Shown piece after piece: positions 9,250 through 19,133 of a stretch of 64,000 nucleotides of DNA. Each line of letters begins with the position of its first letter. Positions within the stretch are counted from its first letter, which is position 1. A program made the position numbers and the translations under genes. The DNA lies in contig NZ_BJYT01000015.1 in NCBI RefSeq assembly GCF_007991655.1, positions 41,102 through 105,101 of the forward strand, read 5' to 3'. Origin of the DNA: Segetibacter aerophilus (GTDB lineage Bacteria; Bacteroidota; Bacteroidia; Chitinophagales; Chitinophagaceae). The notes beneath the pieces are model-generated. The model was not told the origin of the DNA, made no database searches, and was given only the letters and a program-made list of their open reading frames with translations.

Positions 9250-9287
9250 AGGTTTAATAAACAGCAACCAAAACAAACAAACTTAAG

Positions 9288-9321
9288 GCAGTTCCTGGGT
9301 GATTTCAGGGGCTGCTTTTTT
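9288..9321 (+). terminator. Rho-independent terminator after the OmpA-domain gene
   Basis: GCAGTTCCTG at 9288-9297 pairs with CAGGGGCTGC at 9306-9315 (10 bp, two G-U pairs), followed by a T run. Confidence 0.8.
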
Positions 9322-9463
9322 ATTATGTTCCAACTGTTTCTCTGGCTAAGCCAAATATTGATTTTTCTCTTTTTGATTAAAAAAATCTTCAAACTACCGA
9401 TAATTCTAGTGGTATAACAATTGAGAGTTGAACTGATATTACCTCAATTTTAGTAAAAAAATT

Positions 9464-10312
9464 ATGGATAGCCAAATGTATCAAAGCAAGGATGACAAGT
9501 TTATTCCAATGACATCAATATCGAGTGGTAAAGTAAGGGAGGCAAGGAGCGATGTCTCATATTATACCAATCAAATTGTCAATGTTATTTTTATTGGATC
9601 GGCTGAAGGGTGGGTTTTGGTAGATGCAGGGATGCCAAAGTGTGGAGAAGAAATTCGCCTGGTTGCGGAGGATATATTTGGAGCAAACGCGAAACCGGCT
9701 GCTATTATTCTTACCCATGGCCACTTTGACCATGTTGGTGGAATTGTTCATCTAATTGAACATTGGAATGTGCCTGTCTATGCTCATCCACTTGAATTTC
9801 CATTTTTAACTGGTCAGCAAAGTTATCCTGAACCTGATACTTCTGTGGAAGGAGGAATGCTTGCTAAAATATCTTCCATCTATCCCAATGAACCGATTGA
9901 TATAACACCTGCACTTCGAGAGCTTCCTGCTGACGGCTCTATTCCTCATTTGCAAGACTGGCGATGGATACACACTCCAGGTCATTCACCCGGACAAGTG
10001 GCGTTATTCAGAGAAAGCGATGCAACCCTTATTTCTGCTGATGCCTTTATAACCGTTAAGCAGGACTCAATGTATAAGGTACTTGTGCAAAAGAAAGAAG
10101 TGTGTGGACCTCCTGTATACCTAACCACTGATTGGCGGGCTGCGTATGAATCAGTACAAAAGCTGGCGGCACTTAATCCGCAGCTTGTTGTTCCCGGGCA
10201 TGGTACGGCTATGGACGGCGCAGAGCTAACCGAAGGCTTGAGAAGGTTAGTAAATGAGTTTGAAACGGTAGCCGTTCCAGAGCACGGGAAGTTTGTGGAT
10301 AAGGAAAGTTAG
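9464..10312 (+). CDS. MBL-fold metallo-hydrolase
   Basis: This is a cytoplasmic metallo-beta-lactamase-fold hydrolase. The zinc motif THGHFDHVGG is intact (HxHxDH), the next ligand lies in HTPGHSPGQ, the Asp in LISADAF, and the last His in VPGHGTAM. It is a general glyoxalase-II-like/quorum-lactonase-like type, with the substrate unknown. The length of 282 aa is normal. It begins at ATG 9464 after the terminator of the preceding gene and appears to be a single-gene unit. Confidence 0.87.
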   Translation: MDSQMYQSKDDKFIPMTSISSGKVREARSDVSYYTNQIVNVIFIGSAEGWVLVDAGMPKCGEEIRLVAEDIFGANAKPAAIILTHGHFDHVGGIVHLIEHWNVPVYAHPLEFPFLTGQQSYPEPDTSVEGGMLAKISSIYPNEPIDITPALRELPADGSIPHLQDWRWIHTPGHSPGQVALFRESDATLISADAFITVKQDSMYKVLVQKKEVCGPPVYLTTDWRAAYESVQKLAALNPQLVVPGHGTAMDGAELTEGLRRLVNEFETVAVPEHGKFVDKES

Positions 10313-10522
10313 AAGCTGGAAGGAAAGTAAGAGAGAGTTGCATGCAGATGTGCAAGAATTAAGGCTCGCTGGATAATAATTGAGTTCACTTGCCTTAATA
10401 TAACTAACAATTGTTAGTGGAAAAGCATGCGCACCAATTCAATAAAGATTCTCGAAACATCCTTATTTGAGTAAAAAGCATGCGGCTTAGATATTTTATA
10501 CTGTATCTAAATTCTACGAAGT

Positions 10523-10678
10523 ATGGTACTCTCAATTGCCCTTATATTAATGTTTGTCTCTGGTGTCTCTATGATATTTTACTTCAACAACTTAGCAACA
10601 AGAAATAGCAGGGAGTCGATATATCCGTCTCGGGAAAGTGTCTCCGCTTCATCAACTAAGTTTTTAAGCCAGGAATAA
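10523..10678 (+). CDS. Possible 51-residue membrane peptide
   Basis: A short open frame starts MVLSIALILMFVSGVSMIFY, one likely transmembrane helix. A polar Ser/Arg-rich tail follows, with stop TAA. Seven bases after the stop stands a perfect 11-bp terminator stem, which would suit the end of a real transcript. No homology is recognised, and a chance frame of this length cannot be excluded. Confidence 0.35.
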   Translation: MVLSIALILMFVSGVSMIFYFNNLATRNSRESIYPSRESVSASSTKFLSQE

Positions 10679-10685
10679 ATAATAA

Positions 10686-10718
10686 GAAAGCCGTCTACAT
10701 TTCAATGAGACGGCTTTC
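10686..10718. terminator. Bidirectional terminator between the small ORF and the sorting-domain gene
   Basis: GAAAGCCGTCT at 10686-10696 pairs perfectly with AGACGGCTTTC at 10708-10718. A/T-rich runs flank it on both sides. It can serve the minus-strand gene ending at 10739 and the small plus-strand frame. Confidence 0.85.
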
Positions 10719-10738
10719 GCATAAAATTTTATTTTTTA

Positions 10739-12859
10739 CTACTGTTTAATAAGCTTTCCTGTTTTTACAATTTTGTCTGTAATTAGTTGAATGTAGTAAA
10801 CACCTTTTTGTAAGCCTGCTACATCAATGTATTGCTGGTAGACGTTTGCGCCTCCTGCTATATTCTGTTGGTATACCTGTTTACCGCCGGCATCTATAAT
10901 TCTTAAGGAAACATTTTTTGCTCCACCAGGCTCAACCGTAACATTTAATTGTTGTTTTACTGGATTTGGCGAGAAAGTAAATTGCACTGCGCTTCCCTGC
11001 AGACGAACGAGCAGCACTTTAGAAGGCACCTGTGATCCATCCCTATCTACTAACGTTAATCTATAATACAGTAAAGGACTGCTTAGAGTTGAAGACTGGC
11101 GATCAGAATAACTATAATCCTGCTTAATAGTACTGTTGCCGGTTGCATTAACGTGTCCTATATCAGTAAACTTGTTTCCATCTGCACTTCTCTCAATTAT
11201 GAAATGACTGCTATTTATCTCATTAGTAGTTGACCAGTGAAGGTTAACCAAATTTGAACTTTCTACAGTTGCAGCAAAATTTAGCAGAGTTATTGGCAAC
11301 ACCGTAACCGTTGCGTCAATTTTAAACAAGTCAGTTCTACCGGCTACATCACCATTCGTTCCATTAAAGTATAACTGGTTATTGAAGACAAACATGTACC
11401 GGGGGTTGGAGCCGGGAGTACCAGTATTTACGTCAAACACTCTTGTTGTTCCAGGATCTGTTCCGTTAGATATCCAAGGCTCATACCCTGAACCGTTGTT
11501 GGCGCTAAAATATAAACCGGAGGTTGTGTACAGATAGCTTACGACACTGTCAGCTACTCCGGTAGGCGCGCCGGTATTGATATCCTTTACCATAGTGGTG
11601 CCTTGCGAAGTTCCATCAGTGATCCAAAGCTCTTTACCGTTTGTTCCATTATTAGCAGAGAAGAATACCTTACCATTATACAGCGTGCTACCATAGATGT
11701 TGCCAGATGAAAAATCATAATTTTTGTAGACAAAAGGATTTGCGTTAGCAGAACCCGGATTAATCTCTTTCAATAGTTGCGTTCCGGTTTCGGTGCCGTC
11801 AGAATACCACAGTTCACTTCCGTTGGCAGCAGTTGTTGCCTGGAAAATAAACCTGTTATTCATTACAACGGCATTAAACACAAAAGGAACAGAACTGGCC
11901 TCACCACCACCCGGATTTATATCCTTTACCAGCGTTGTACCCGCTGTAGTACCGTCTGTAACCCACAGCTCGTTTCCTGTATTTGCATAATCGGTACCAT
12001 TGAAATAAATTTTGCCATTAAAAGGAAAAAAGAAAACTGGAAAAAATCCTGAAAAAGTTCCGAAGTCTTTAATAAGAGTAGTGCCGGCTGAAGTACCGTC
12101 AGATCTCCATAACTGACTAGTAGAGGTTAAAAATTCTCCTGCGGTAACACTAAAAATAAAAATATTTCCTAGATTGATAAATTGGCCGAATTGTGTTGAT
12201 GTAGCTACACTTGGAGTGGTGGTAATATCTTTAACCATGGTAGTACCGGCAGGCGTTCCATCGGTTCGCCATAACTCCTCGCCGTTTGTTCCATTATTAG
12301 CTACAAAATAAAGAATACCATTTGCAACGTGAAAGTTAGTGGTCGGAATGCTTAACCCACTGCCTGCATTAGGGTTGATATCTTTCAGCATTACGGTTCC
12401 GGCTGCTGTTCCATTGCTTACCCATAGTTCGCGGCCATTTACTCCATTGTCTGCTGTAAAAAATAAAGTGTTGTTGTAGGTGAAGAAATTTGCGGGGATA
12501 GAATTCGTGGTAACTGTGTTTATGTCTTTTAAAAGGGTTGTTCCACCAGAAGTGCCATCTGTAACCCAAAGCTCCTGGCCGTTTGCGGAATTAGCCCCAG
12601 AGAAAAAGAATTTTCCATTAAAAATCTGACCTCCTCCGGTATCTACGTACGACACGGAATTAGTAAGTTTTACCGTACCTGCTGGTGTACCATTAGTAAC
12701 CCACAGGGAGTCTTCTTCTGAAATTAATAAGGCTTTGTCATTTAGTACAAATCCTGTAGTCAGGTTTGTATTGTTTGATAGTAAGGTTACTTGTGAAAAA
12801 GATTTTTCAAAACAAAAAATAAATAGTGCAACAAGAAGAGTTTGTAATGTTGATTTCAT
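10739..12859 (-). CDS. Secreted ELW-repeat protein with type IX sorting domain
   Basis: This is a 706-aa secreted protein. It has a signal peptide (about residues 1-23, ending KSFSQ), then nine copies of a repeat with the pattern ELWxTDGTxxGTxLVKDI at about 45-residue spacing, separated by FxxxNGxLYFxANN blocks. The fold is likely a beta-propeller or solenoid. A fibronectin-like linker (about residues 530-620) precedes the C-terminal sorting domain with FSPNPVKQQLNV and GVYYIQLITDKIVKTGKLI. That domain is the Por/type IX secretion signal, so the protein should be exported across the outer membrane and attached or released. The cargo function is not known. Adhesion or extracellular binding is an inference. 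Confidence 0.9.
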   Translation of the reverse strand: MKSTLQTLLVALFIFCFEKSFSQVTLLSNNTNLTTGFVLNDKALLISEEDSLWVTNGTPAGTVKLTNSVSYVDTGGGQIFNGKFFFSGANSANGQELWVTDGTSGGTTLLKDINTVTTNSIPANFFTYNNTLFFTADNGVNGRELWVSNGTAAGTVMLKDINPNAGSGLSIPTTNFHVANGILYFVANNGTNGEELWRTDGTPAGTTMVKDITTTPSVATSTQFGQFINLGNIFIFSVTAGEFLTSTSQLWRSDGTSAGTTLIKDFGTFSGFFPVFFFPFNGKIYFNGTDYANTGNELWVTDGTTAGTTLVKDINPGGGEASSVPFVFNAVVMNNRFIFQATTAANGSELWYSDGTETGTQLLKEINPGSANANPFVYKNYDFSSGNIYGSTLYNGKVFFSANNGTNGKELWITDGTSQGTTMVKDINTGAPTGVADSVVSYLYTTSGLYFSANNGSGYEPWISNGTDPGTTRVFDVNTGTPGSNPRYMFVFNNQLYFNGTNGDVAGRTDLFKIDATVTVLPITLLNFAATVESSNLVNLHWSTTNEINSSHFIIERSADGNKFTDIGHVNATGNSTIKQDYSYSDRQSSTLSSPLLYYRLTLVDRDGSQVPSKVLLVRLQGSAVQFTFSPNPVKQQLNVTVEPGGAKNVSLRIIDAGGKQVYQQNIAGGANVYQQYIDVAGLQKGVYYIQLITDKIVKTGKLIKQ

Positions 12860-13207
12860 ATCCAGTGTTTTTTTAAATTATAAAAATTCATAAGATCAAA
12901 ATACAAAAGGCTTTAAAAGTTTGCAAGACCCCCAATTATTTATTATTTAAAAAACAGAAAATTATTCTTTTTTTCTTTAAACCTAAAATTGTACTGGCGG
13001 AAGGCGTAAAATGCGTTTTCATATTCTAATAAACGATGGGCAGAAGGCGCTTTGTTTACGTATCCACAACCTTTCCACCGCACGCGACCATGATTTCGGT
13101 TTCATTGCCTTTTGAACTATGTTCGCAGTTAGAAGAGGTTTTAAATAGTAAGTTTTAAGTAGTAACTACAGATTGTACTACTGGAATTTATTTTAAAAAT
13201 GTAGAAA
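12860..13207. other. 348-base intergenic region between divergent genes
   Basis: This A/T-rich spacer separates the secreted repeat gene (minus) from smc (plus). No tRNA, small ORF or repeat copy was seen. It should contain two divergent promoters. No perfect -33/-7 pair was found for either. Confidence 0.5.
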
Positions 13208-16200
13208 TTGAGATTAAAGTCATTAGAAATAAAGGGTTTTAAAAGCTTTGCCGACAAAACGGTGCTGAACTTTGATGAAGGTATTACCGGCATCATTGGA
13301 CCGAATGGTTGCGGCAAGAGCAATATTATTGATAGCATTCGTTGGGTGATTGGCGAGCAGAAGATTAGTGCTTTACGTAGTGAGAATTTGGAAGCGTTGG
13401 TTTTTAATGGCAGCCGCACGCGTAGCGCCAGTGGACTAGCAGAAGTGAGCCTGACTTTTGAGAATACAAAGAACCTGTTGCCAACGGAGTTTAGTACCGT
13501 AACCGTTACAAGAAAATTTTATAAGAACGGGGAGAGTGAATACCGCCTTAATGATGTTAGCTGTCGCATGAAGGATATCCATAACCTGTTTATGGATACA
13601 GGTGTAAGCACCGACAGTTATGCCATTATAGAACTTGGAATGGTGGATGATATTATTCGCGATAAGGAAAATAGTCGTCGGCGTATGCTGGAGCAGGCTG
13701 CCGGAATTACCATTTACAAAACACGTAAAAAAGAGGCAAAGGCAAAGCTGGATGCAACCGAAGGAGATCTAAATCGTATCGAAGACTTGTTATTCGAAAT
13801 CAATAACCAGTTAAAGACCCTGGAGAATCAGGCCAAAAAAGCTGAGAAGTACTACGAAATTAAGAAGGATTATAAAGAGATCTCTGTAGAATTGGCGAAG
13901 GCCTCGTTGGAAGGTTTCAACGATACTTATAGAGATTTGCATGAGAAGCAAGAGAGTGAGACAGATAAGAAAATCCGCCTTGAAGCAGAAATTGCTACCG
14001 AGGAAGCACTTATCGAGCAGGAGAAAGTAGGCTTCATTGAAAAGGAAAGGGCGTTGCAAAGTATGCAGCATGAGTTCAACGACCTCGTGCAGAAATTAAG
14101 AACGCATGAGAATGAAAAGAAGCTTGCTACACAAAAATTGCAACATTTAAAGGAGAAGGAGGGAAGCATTAAGGCCTTTCTGGATAGGGCGGAAGGTCAG
14201 TTGAGCGGAATCAATGAATCAATTGAGTTTACTACGCTCCAGTTGGGCGAGGAAGAAGGAAAGTTGGGCAATCTACAGCTGCAGTTGGATGAGATGAAAA
14301 TGGATGTAGCTGCTAAGCGCCAGGTGTTCGACGACAAACGCGGTACTGTTGACCAACTTCGCCGCCAGTTCCAGGATATTCAACGTAAGCAGTTCGATGC
14401 AGAAAAAAAGGTAGCAGTAGCTGATGCGTCTATTCAAAATCTTCAAAGAGCTTTAACCCAGTTGCAGGATGAAAGGCAACAGCGCGAAAGCCAATTAAAA
14501 CAATTGGAGGAACAGCGGGTAGACAAAGAGCAGGAATTGGAGGATAAAAGGGTAGAACTACGCGAGTTACAAGAGCAACACGAAGCCACTAAGCAACGCA
14601 TACTGGAGACTCAGCAGAAAATGGAAGGTTTGCGTAACCGCTTAGCGGAAGAGAGCCGTAAGCTGGATAGCAAACGTAATGAACATGCTTTGCTGAAAAG
14701 TTTAATCGATAGCATGGAAGGCTACCCGGAAAGTGTAAAATTTCTCCATAAGAATAAAAACTGGAATCATACAGCGCCCATCTTATCTGATACTATTTAT
14801 GTAAAGGAAGAATATCGCGCCGCGGTTGAAAATGTGCTGGAGCCTTACCTGAACTATTACGTAGTCAACGACCTTGAGGAAGGTATGCAGGCAGTTCATT
14901 TGCTGGACGCTAATCAGAAAGGGAAAGCAAATTTTTTCTTGCTTGACAGAATCAACAATTACAAAAAGACGGAAGAACATCAGCCGGCAAATACAATTAA
15001 GGCACTTGAAGTAATCGAGGTTGATGAAAAATATCGCCGGCTCGCAGAATACCTTCTTTGCAATGTCTATATAGCAGACGATGAAGCTGCAATGCTAGAC
15101 AGCGATGGGGGAGTAGTGCTTGAAAAACATGGTAAGTTCGTAAAGGGCAAATTTTCTTTGACTGGTGGAAGTGTAGGTTTATTTGAAGGGAAAAAAATCG
15201 GCCGTGCAAAAAACCTGGAAAAACTCTTTAGTCAAATCGAAGCGCAGGAAACAGTTGTAAACAGCATCAAAGCAGAGATACAGGCGCGACATGACGAGGT
15301 TATTGCATTTAACGACCAACTGAAAGAAAACGTTATCAGGCAAACACAGCAGGAAATCAATAACCTGACGAACCAGGTTTTCGCCTTGCAAAATAAGCTG
15401 GAGAACCTGGTATCAATGCAAAGCAATAGTCAGAAAAGGTTTGACGAGCTTGAAGGAAACCTGGAAGCCAACCAAGACTCGATTGCAGATGTACGGGAAG
15501 AATTGCTTGGTTTGAATGAACAGCTGCAGGCTGCTTCAGACAACATGAAAATGCAGGAGCAGGATTATAAACTGGCCGAGCAGGATTACAATGAGGTTAA
15601 CAGGTTGTTCAACGAAAACAATCTGCAACTGACTCGTCAGCAAAGCAAGATCTCGGCTTTGAAGACCGAGCTAAACTTCAAGCGAAACCAGTTAAACGAT
15701 TTGACTCAGCAAATTGAAAATAACAAGGTCCAGCTCAAGCAGGCAACAGAGACCATCGTTGAAAACGAGGCTTCCCTGAATGACAACGATGAATTTCTCG
15801 TCAATTTGATGAGAATGAAAGATGAAGAAGAAAAGAAGTTGAATGATGCTGACCAGGAATATTACAACATCCGAAACACTTTACAAGCGAAGGAAAGCGA
15901 GTTACGTCAGAAGGTAAAAAGCAAGGAGCTGATCGATCACATACTGACCGAGATAAAAGACAAACTGAACGAGCTAAAACTGCAGTTGGCAGGGATGAAG
16001 GAAAGGCTGAGTGTAGAGTTTAAGATTAACCTTGACGAAATTTTAGACCAGGCTCGAAATACCGATACTCCTGTTGCAGACTTGCAGGCCGCCTCGGACA
16101 GGATGAAGAAACGTCTTGAAAATATGGGTGAAGTGAACCCTACAGCGATTGAGGCTTATACCGAAATGAAAAAGCGGTACGACTTCATTGTCGAACAGAA

Positions 16201-16765
16201 GAATGACCTGGTGGATGCGAAGGAGAGCCTGATGCAGACAATACAGGAGGTAGAGACAACAGCCAACCAAAAGTTTCTTGATACTTTTAACCAGGTACGG
16301 GAACATTTTCAAAAAGTGTTTAAAACATTGTTTACTGAAGAGGACCAGGGAGACCTTATATTGGTGGATCCGACAAACCTGGCAGAAAGCGGAATTGATA
16401 TTATCGCGAAACCTAAGGGAAAACGTCCAAGCAGTATTGGTCAGTTAAGCGGTGGAGAAAAAACTTTAACGGCGACAGCATTATTATTTTCGATATACTT
16501 GATTAAACCCGCGCCTTTCTGTATCTTAGACGAAGTAGATGCTCCGTTAGATGATGCGAACGTTGGAAAGTTTACAAAAATGATCCAACAGTTCAGTGAG
16601 AATAGCCAGTTTATTATTGTTACGCACAATAAGCAAACAATGAGTACGGTAGATGTGATTTACGGTGTTACTATGCAAGAGCCCGGTGTAAGCAAACTAG
16701 TACCGGTTGATTTTAGAGGGCTGGCAGACACGCCTCCTTCAGCCAAAAAGGTAGCAATCGGATAA
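13208..16765 (+). CDS. smc: Chromosome segregation protein SMC
   Basis: This condensin ATPase organises and separates the chromosome. The N-terminal Walker A is GPNGCGKS at residues 31-38. Coiled coils rich in Glu, Gln and Lys lie at about residues 170-510 and 660-1000. A hinge lies between (from SLIDSMEGYPESV to the LTGGSVGLFEGKKIGR region). The C-terminal head has the signature LSGGEKTLTATALLFS and Walker B FCILDEVDAPLDDAN. The length of 1185 aa is normal. The start codon is TTG: the nearby ATG at 13199 runs at once into a stop, and MRLKSLEIKGFKSFADKT is the standard SMC beginning. Partner scpA/scpB genes are not in the window. Confidence 0.98.
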   Translation: MRLKSLEIKGFKSFADKTVLNFDEGITGIIGPNGCGKSNIIDSIRWVIGEQKISALRSENLEALVFNGSRTRSASGLAEVSLTFENTKNLLPTEFSTVTVTRKFYKNGESEYRLNDVSCRMKDIHNLFMDTGVSTDSYAIIELGMVDDIIRDKENSRRRMLEQAAGITIYKTRKKEAKAKLDATEGDLNRIEDLLFEINNQLKTLENQAKKAEKYYEIKKDYKEISVELAKASLEGFNDTYRDLHEKQESETDKKIRLEAEIATEEALIEQEKVGFIEKERALQSMQHEFNDLVQKLRTHENEKKLATQKLQHLKEKEGSIKAFLDRAEGQLSGINESIEFTTLQLGEEEGKLGNLQLQLDEMKMDVAAKRQVFDDKRGTVDQLRRQFQDIQRKQFDAEKKVAVADASIQNLQRALTQLQDERQQRESQLKQLEEQRVDKEQELEDKRVELRELQEQHEATKQRILETQQKMEGLRNRLAEESRKLDSKRNEHALLKSLIDSMEGYPESVKFLHKNKNWNHTAPILSDTIYVKEEYRAAVENVLEPYLNYYVVNDLEEGMQAVHLLDANQKGKANFFLLDRINNYKKTEEHQPANTIKALEVIEVDEKYRRLAEYLLCNVYIADDEAAMLDSDGGVVLEKHGKFVKGKFSLTGGSVGLFEGKKIGRAKNLEKLFSQIEAQETVVNSIKAEIQARHDEVIAFNDQLKENVIRQTQQEINNLTNQVFALQNKLENLVSMQSNSQKRFDELEGNLEANQDSIADVREELLGLNEQLQAASDNMKMQEQDYKLAEQDYNEVNRLFNENNLQLTRQQSKISALKTELNFKRNQLNDLTQQIENNKVQLKQATETIVENEASLNDNDEFLVNLMRMKDEEEKKLNDADQEYYNIRNTLQAKESELRQKVKSKELIDHILTEIKDKLNELKLQLAGMKERLSVEFKINLDEILDQARNTDTPVADLQAASDRMKKRLENMGEVNPTAIEAYTEMKKRYDFIVEQKNDLVDAKESLMQTIQEVETTANQKFLDTFNQVREHFQKVFKTLFTEEDQGDLILVDPTNLAESGIDIIAKPKGKRPSSIGQLSGGEKTLTATALLFSIYLIKPAPFCILDEVDAPLDDANVGKFTKMIQQFSENSQFIIVTHNKQTMSTVDVIYGVTMQEPGVSKLVPVDFRGLADTPPSAKKVAIG

Positions 16766-16804
16766 AAAAGGTTTTTGTTTTTCTTTTGTAATAGATAGTG
16801 TAGT

Positions 16805-16826
16805 AAGAGCCGCTTTTGCGGTTCTT
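16805..16826 (+). terminator. Hairpin terminator after smc
   Basis: AAGAGCCGC at 16805-16813 pairs with GCGGTTCTT at 16818-16826, with one G-U pair. The U tract is weak. Confidence 0.5.
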
Positions 16827-16896
16827 GCTGTTTTAGGCTGTTTCTTATTTCGTTCTTTTGGAACATTACTACAAACACTCCTAATTTTTCTACCTG

Positions 16897-16904
16897 TAAC
16901 TTTG
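16897..16904 (+). promoter_or_regulatory. -7 box TAACTTTG abutting the HMG-CoA-lyase-like start
   Basis: This is a perfect TAnnTTTG box. Only CTTC separates it from the ATG at 16909, so transcription would begin at or next to the start codon. No clear -33 element is seen. Confidence 0.5.
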
Positions 16905-16908
16905 CTTC

Positions 16909-17778
16909 ATGTCATTAAGTTACAGTAAGAGAGCACAATTGGTGGAGTGTCCGCGAGATGCAATGCAAGGTTGGAAGACATTTATTCCAACACAAACAAA
17001 AATTACTTATCTAAACAATTTACTTAAAGTAGGTTTTGATACCCTTGACTGCGGAAGTTTTGTGTCAGCTAAGGCAATTCCGCAAATGGCCGATACAAAG
17101 GATGTCATCGGTCAACTATCGTTAGAGGGGACTAAAACAAAACTGCTTGTTATTGTCGCAAATGTTCGGGGAGCCGAAGAAGCAACTCAATTCGACCAAA
17201 TCAGTTATTTGGGTTTCCCGTTGTCCATTTCTCCAACCTTCCAAAAAAGAAATACAAACAGCAGTATCGAAGAGAGTCTTGTTACTTTAGACAAAATTCA
17301 GAATCTATGTTTAAAAAGTCGAAAGGAGCTTGTGTTGTACTTAAGTATGGGTTTTGGAAATCCGTACGGCGATGAATATACCGAAGAGACTGTATTGCAC
17401 TGGGCTGACGAAATGGTTAAAAAAAATATTAAAATTATTTCCCTTGCCGACACTATCGGCATAGCAACTCCCGATCAAATTAATTTTGCACTTGCCACTT
17501 TGATTGCAGCTTATCCTCAGGCAGAGTTTGGAGTACATCTCCACTCAACTGCTATCAATTGGCGAGAGAAACTTGAGGCAGCAGTGGAAGCAGGCTGTAA
17601 AAGATTTGACGGTGCATTGAAGGGAATTGGCGGTTGCCCGATGGCGACAAATGACTTGATAGGCAACATGAACACCGAATGGATGATCAGGTACTTTAAA
17701 GAGATGAATATAATGAGCACGATAGACGAGGAAGCGTTGGCGAACTCTTTGAAATTAGCGGAACAAATTTTTATATAG
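16909..17778 (+). CDS. HMG-CoA lyase-like enzyme (HMGL/pyruvate carboxylase TIM barrel)
   Basis: This is a TIM-barrel enzyme of the HMGL-like family, probably hydroxymethylglutaryl-CoA lyase, which splits HMG-CoA into acetoacetate and acetyl-CoA in leucine breakdown. It shows VECPRDAMQGW near the start (the catalytic Arg-Asp pair of the family), the SLADTIGIATPDQ loop, the metal-binding HLHS and the GIGGCPMA loop, whose Cys is typical of HMG-CoA lyases. The length of 289 aa fits. The gene is alone between smc and GSCFA, without leucine-degradation neighbours, so the exact substrate is inferred. Confidence 0.82.
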   Translation: MSLSYSKRAQLVECPRDAMQGWKTFIPTQTKITYLNNLLKVGFDTLDCGSFVSAKAIPQMADTKDVIGQLSLEGTKTKLLVIVANVRGAEEATQFDQISYLGFPLSISPTFQKRNTNSSIEESLVTLDKIQNLCLKSRKELVLYLSMGFGNPYGDEYTEETVLHWADEMVKKNIKIISLADTIGIATPDQINFALATLIAAYPQAEFGVHLHSTAINWREKLEAAVEAGCKRFDGALKGIGGCPMATNDLIGNMNTEWMIRYFKEMNIMSTIDEEALANSLKLAEQIFI

Positions 17779-17897
17779 CATTCTATATTCCACTAATATA
17801 ACTCGCTAAAACTCGGCTGAGGTTTGAAGTGTTTTGCGATCTTTTTTTCAGTTTGACATAATATGAACTTCATTTTCAAATTTTCAATCAACTAATT

Positions 17898-17905
17898 CAA
17901 ATTTG
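17898..17905 (+). promoter_or_regulatory. Near-perfect -7 box before the GSCFA gene
   Basis: CAAATTTG matches TAnnTTTG except for the first base. It is followed by CAGT and the ATG at 17910, so a leaderless transcript is likely if the box is used. Confidence 0.35.
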
Positions 17906-17909
17906 CAGT

Positions 17910-18893
17910 ATGAAACTCATGTTAGATGTAGAAATTAAATCTCCTGCCAGGAAGATAACTTACGCCGATAAGATTTTTTTGATTGGCTCGTGTTTCACCG
18001 AACATATTGGGCGCAGGTTGGAGGAGCTGAAGTTTTCCATGATACAAAACCCTAACGGAATTTTATTTGACCCCGTAAGCGTAAGCAAAAGTCTAAACTC
18101 CTATATTGATCTTAAAAAATACAAGCAAGCTGATCTTTTTTATCTGAATGAATTATGGCAAAGCTGGAACCATCATTCGGTCTTTTCGGGGATGGATGCT
18201 AACAATGTGTTGCTGAATATTAATCTCTCTCAACGAAAAGCCCACGACGAATTAAAGAAAGCCACCTGGCTCATCATAACGTTGGGTTCATCTTTTTCTT
18301 ACCAACTGACGGAAGATAATCAGCCGGTTGCAAATTGCCACCGCGCCCCAGGCCAGTGGTTTAATAAGCACATGCTTACTACAGAAGAGACGGTGTCAGT
18401 ACTTGAAGAAAGTATACAAAAGCTTTTGGATTTTAACCCGACTTTGCAAATCATTTTTACTATTAGCCCCGTCCGCCATATTCGTGATGGGGTGGTGGAA
18501 AATAATCGCAGTAAGGCGAGATTGATTGAGGCAGTTCATCAACTTGTCGATAAGTATGAACATTCTCATTACTTTCCATCTTATGAGCTAGTCATTGATG
18601 TCTTGCGTGATTATCGTTTTTATGACATCGATTTGGTTCATCCCAATTATGCTGCCACAGAGTTTGTCTTCGAAAAGTTTGAACAGAGCTTTATAGATCC
18701 CAACACAAGGAACTATATGGAGGAAATCAAAAAGATATCAAACGGGTATCGTCACAAACCGTTTCAACCGCAGACGCAGTCGCATTTATCTTTCCTGAAA
18801 AGTAGTTTCGAAAAAGTAAGGCAGTTGCAGGAAAAGCTACCTGAGTTAGATTTTTCCAAGGAGCTAACCTATTTTTCCAAGAGAAATTTGTAG
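17910..18893 (+). CDS. GSCFA-domain protein
   Basis: This 327-aa protein is of the GSCFA family, named for the motif seen here as LIGSCFTEHIGRRLEEL near residue 27. The family is SGNH-hydrolase-like, and the motif Ser is the probable nucleophile. Other conserved blocks are QSWNHHSVFSG, LIITLGSSFSY, FTISPVRHIRDG and YFPSYELVIDVLRDYRFY. No signal peptide is present. The substrate is unknown, and an esterase acting on an acylated sugar or lipid is a guess from the fold. It is convergent with the next minus-strand operon across a repeat copy and a terminator. Confidence 0.9.
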   Translation: MKLMLDVEIKSPARKITYADKIFLIGSCFTEHIGRRLEELKFSMIQNPNGILFDPVSVSKSLNSYIDLKKYKQADLFYLNELWQSWNHHSVFSGMDANNVLLNINLSQRKAHDELKKATWLIITLGSSFSYQLTEDNQPVANCHRAPGQWFNKHMLTTEETVSVLEESIQKLLDFNPTLQIIFTISPVRHIRDGVVENNRSKARLIEAVHQLVDKYEHSHYFPSYELVIDVLRDYRFYDIDLVHPNYAATEFVFEKFEQSFIDPNTRNYMEEIKKISNGYRHKPFQPQTQSHLSFLKSSFEKVRQLQEKLPELDFSKELTYFSKRNL

Positions 18894-18936
18894 GGAAAGG
18901 GTGTGTTTCCAGCTTCAGTTTTTCATAGCTTCATTC

Positions 18937-18951
18937 TTGCGTCGCACACTT
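18937..18951 (-). repeat. Dispersed intergenic repeat, type 2 (variant)
   Basis: On the minus strand it reads AAGTGTGCGACGCAA, followed by GAATGAAG. It matches the core and left flank of the copies at 48452 and 55191, with A instead of C in the GTACAAG flank and G for C at the core end. Confidence 0.55.
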
Positions 18952-19133
18952 TTACTTTTAGTGTTTTTAGGGCATTTTTGCCTATACTACAAACACCCGC
19001 TTTTATTGATTCTCTTTTTGCCAACAGAAAAATGTCATGCTTTTTGTTTCAAAGCTGCTGAATAAAAAAAACGAAAAGTACAAGTGAGTGACACAACAAT
19101 GCTGATAAGAATTACAAACGTGGGTAAATAAAA

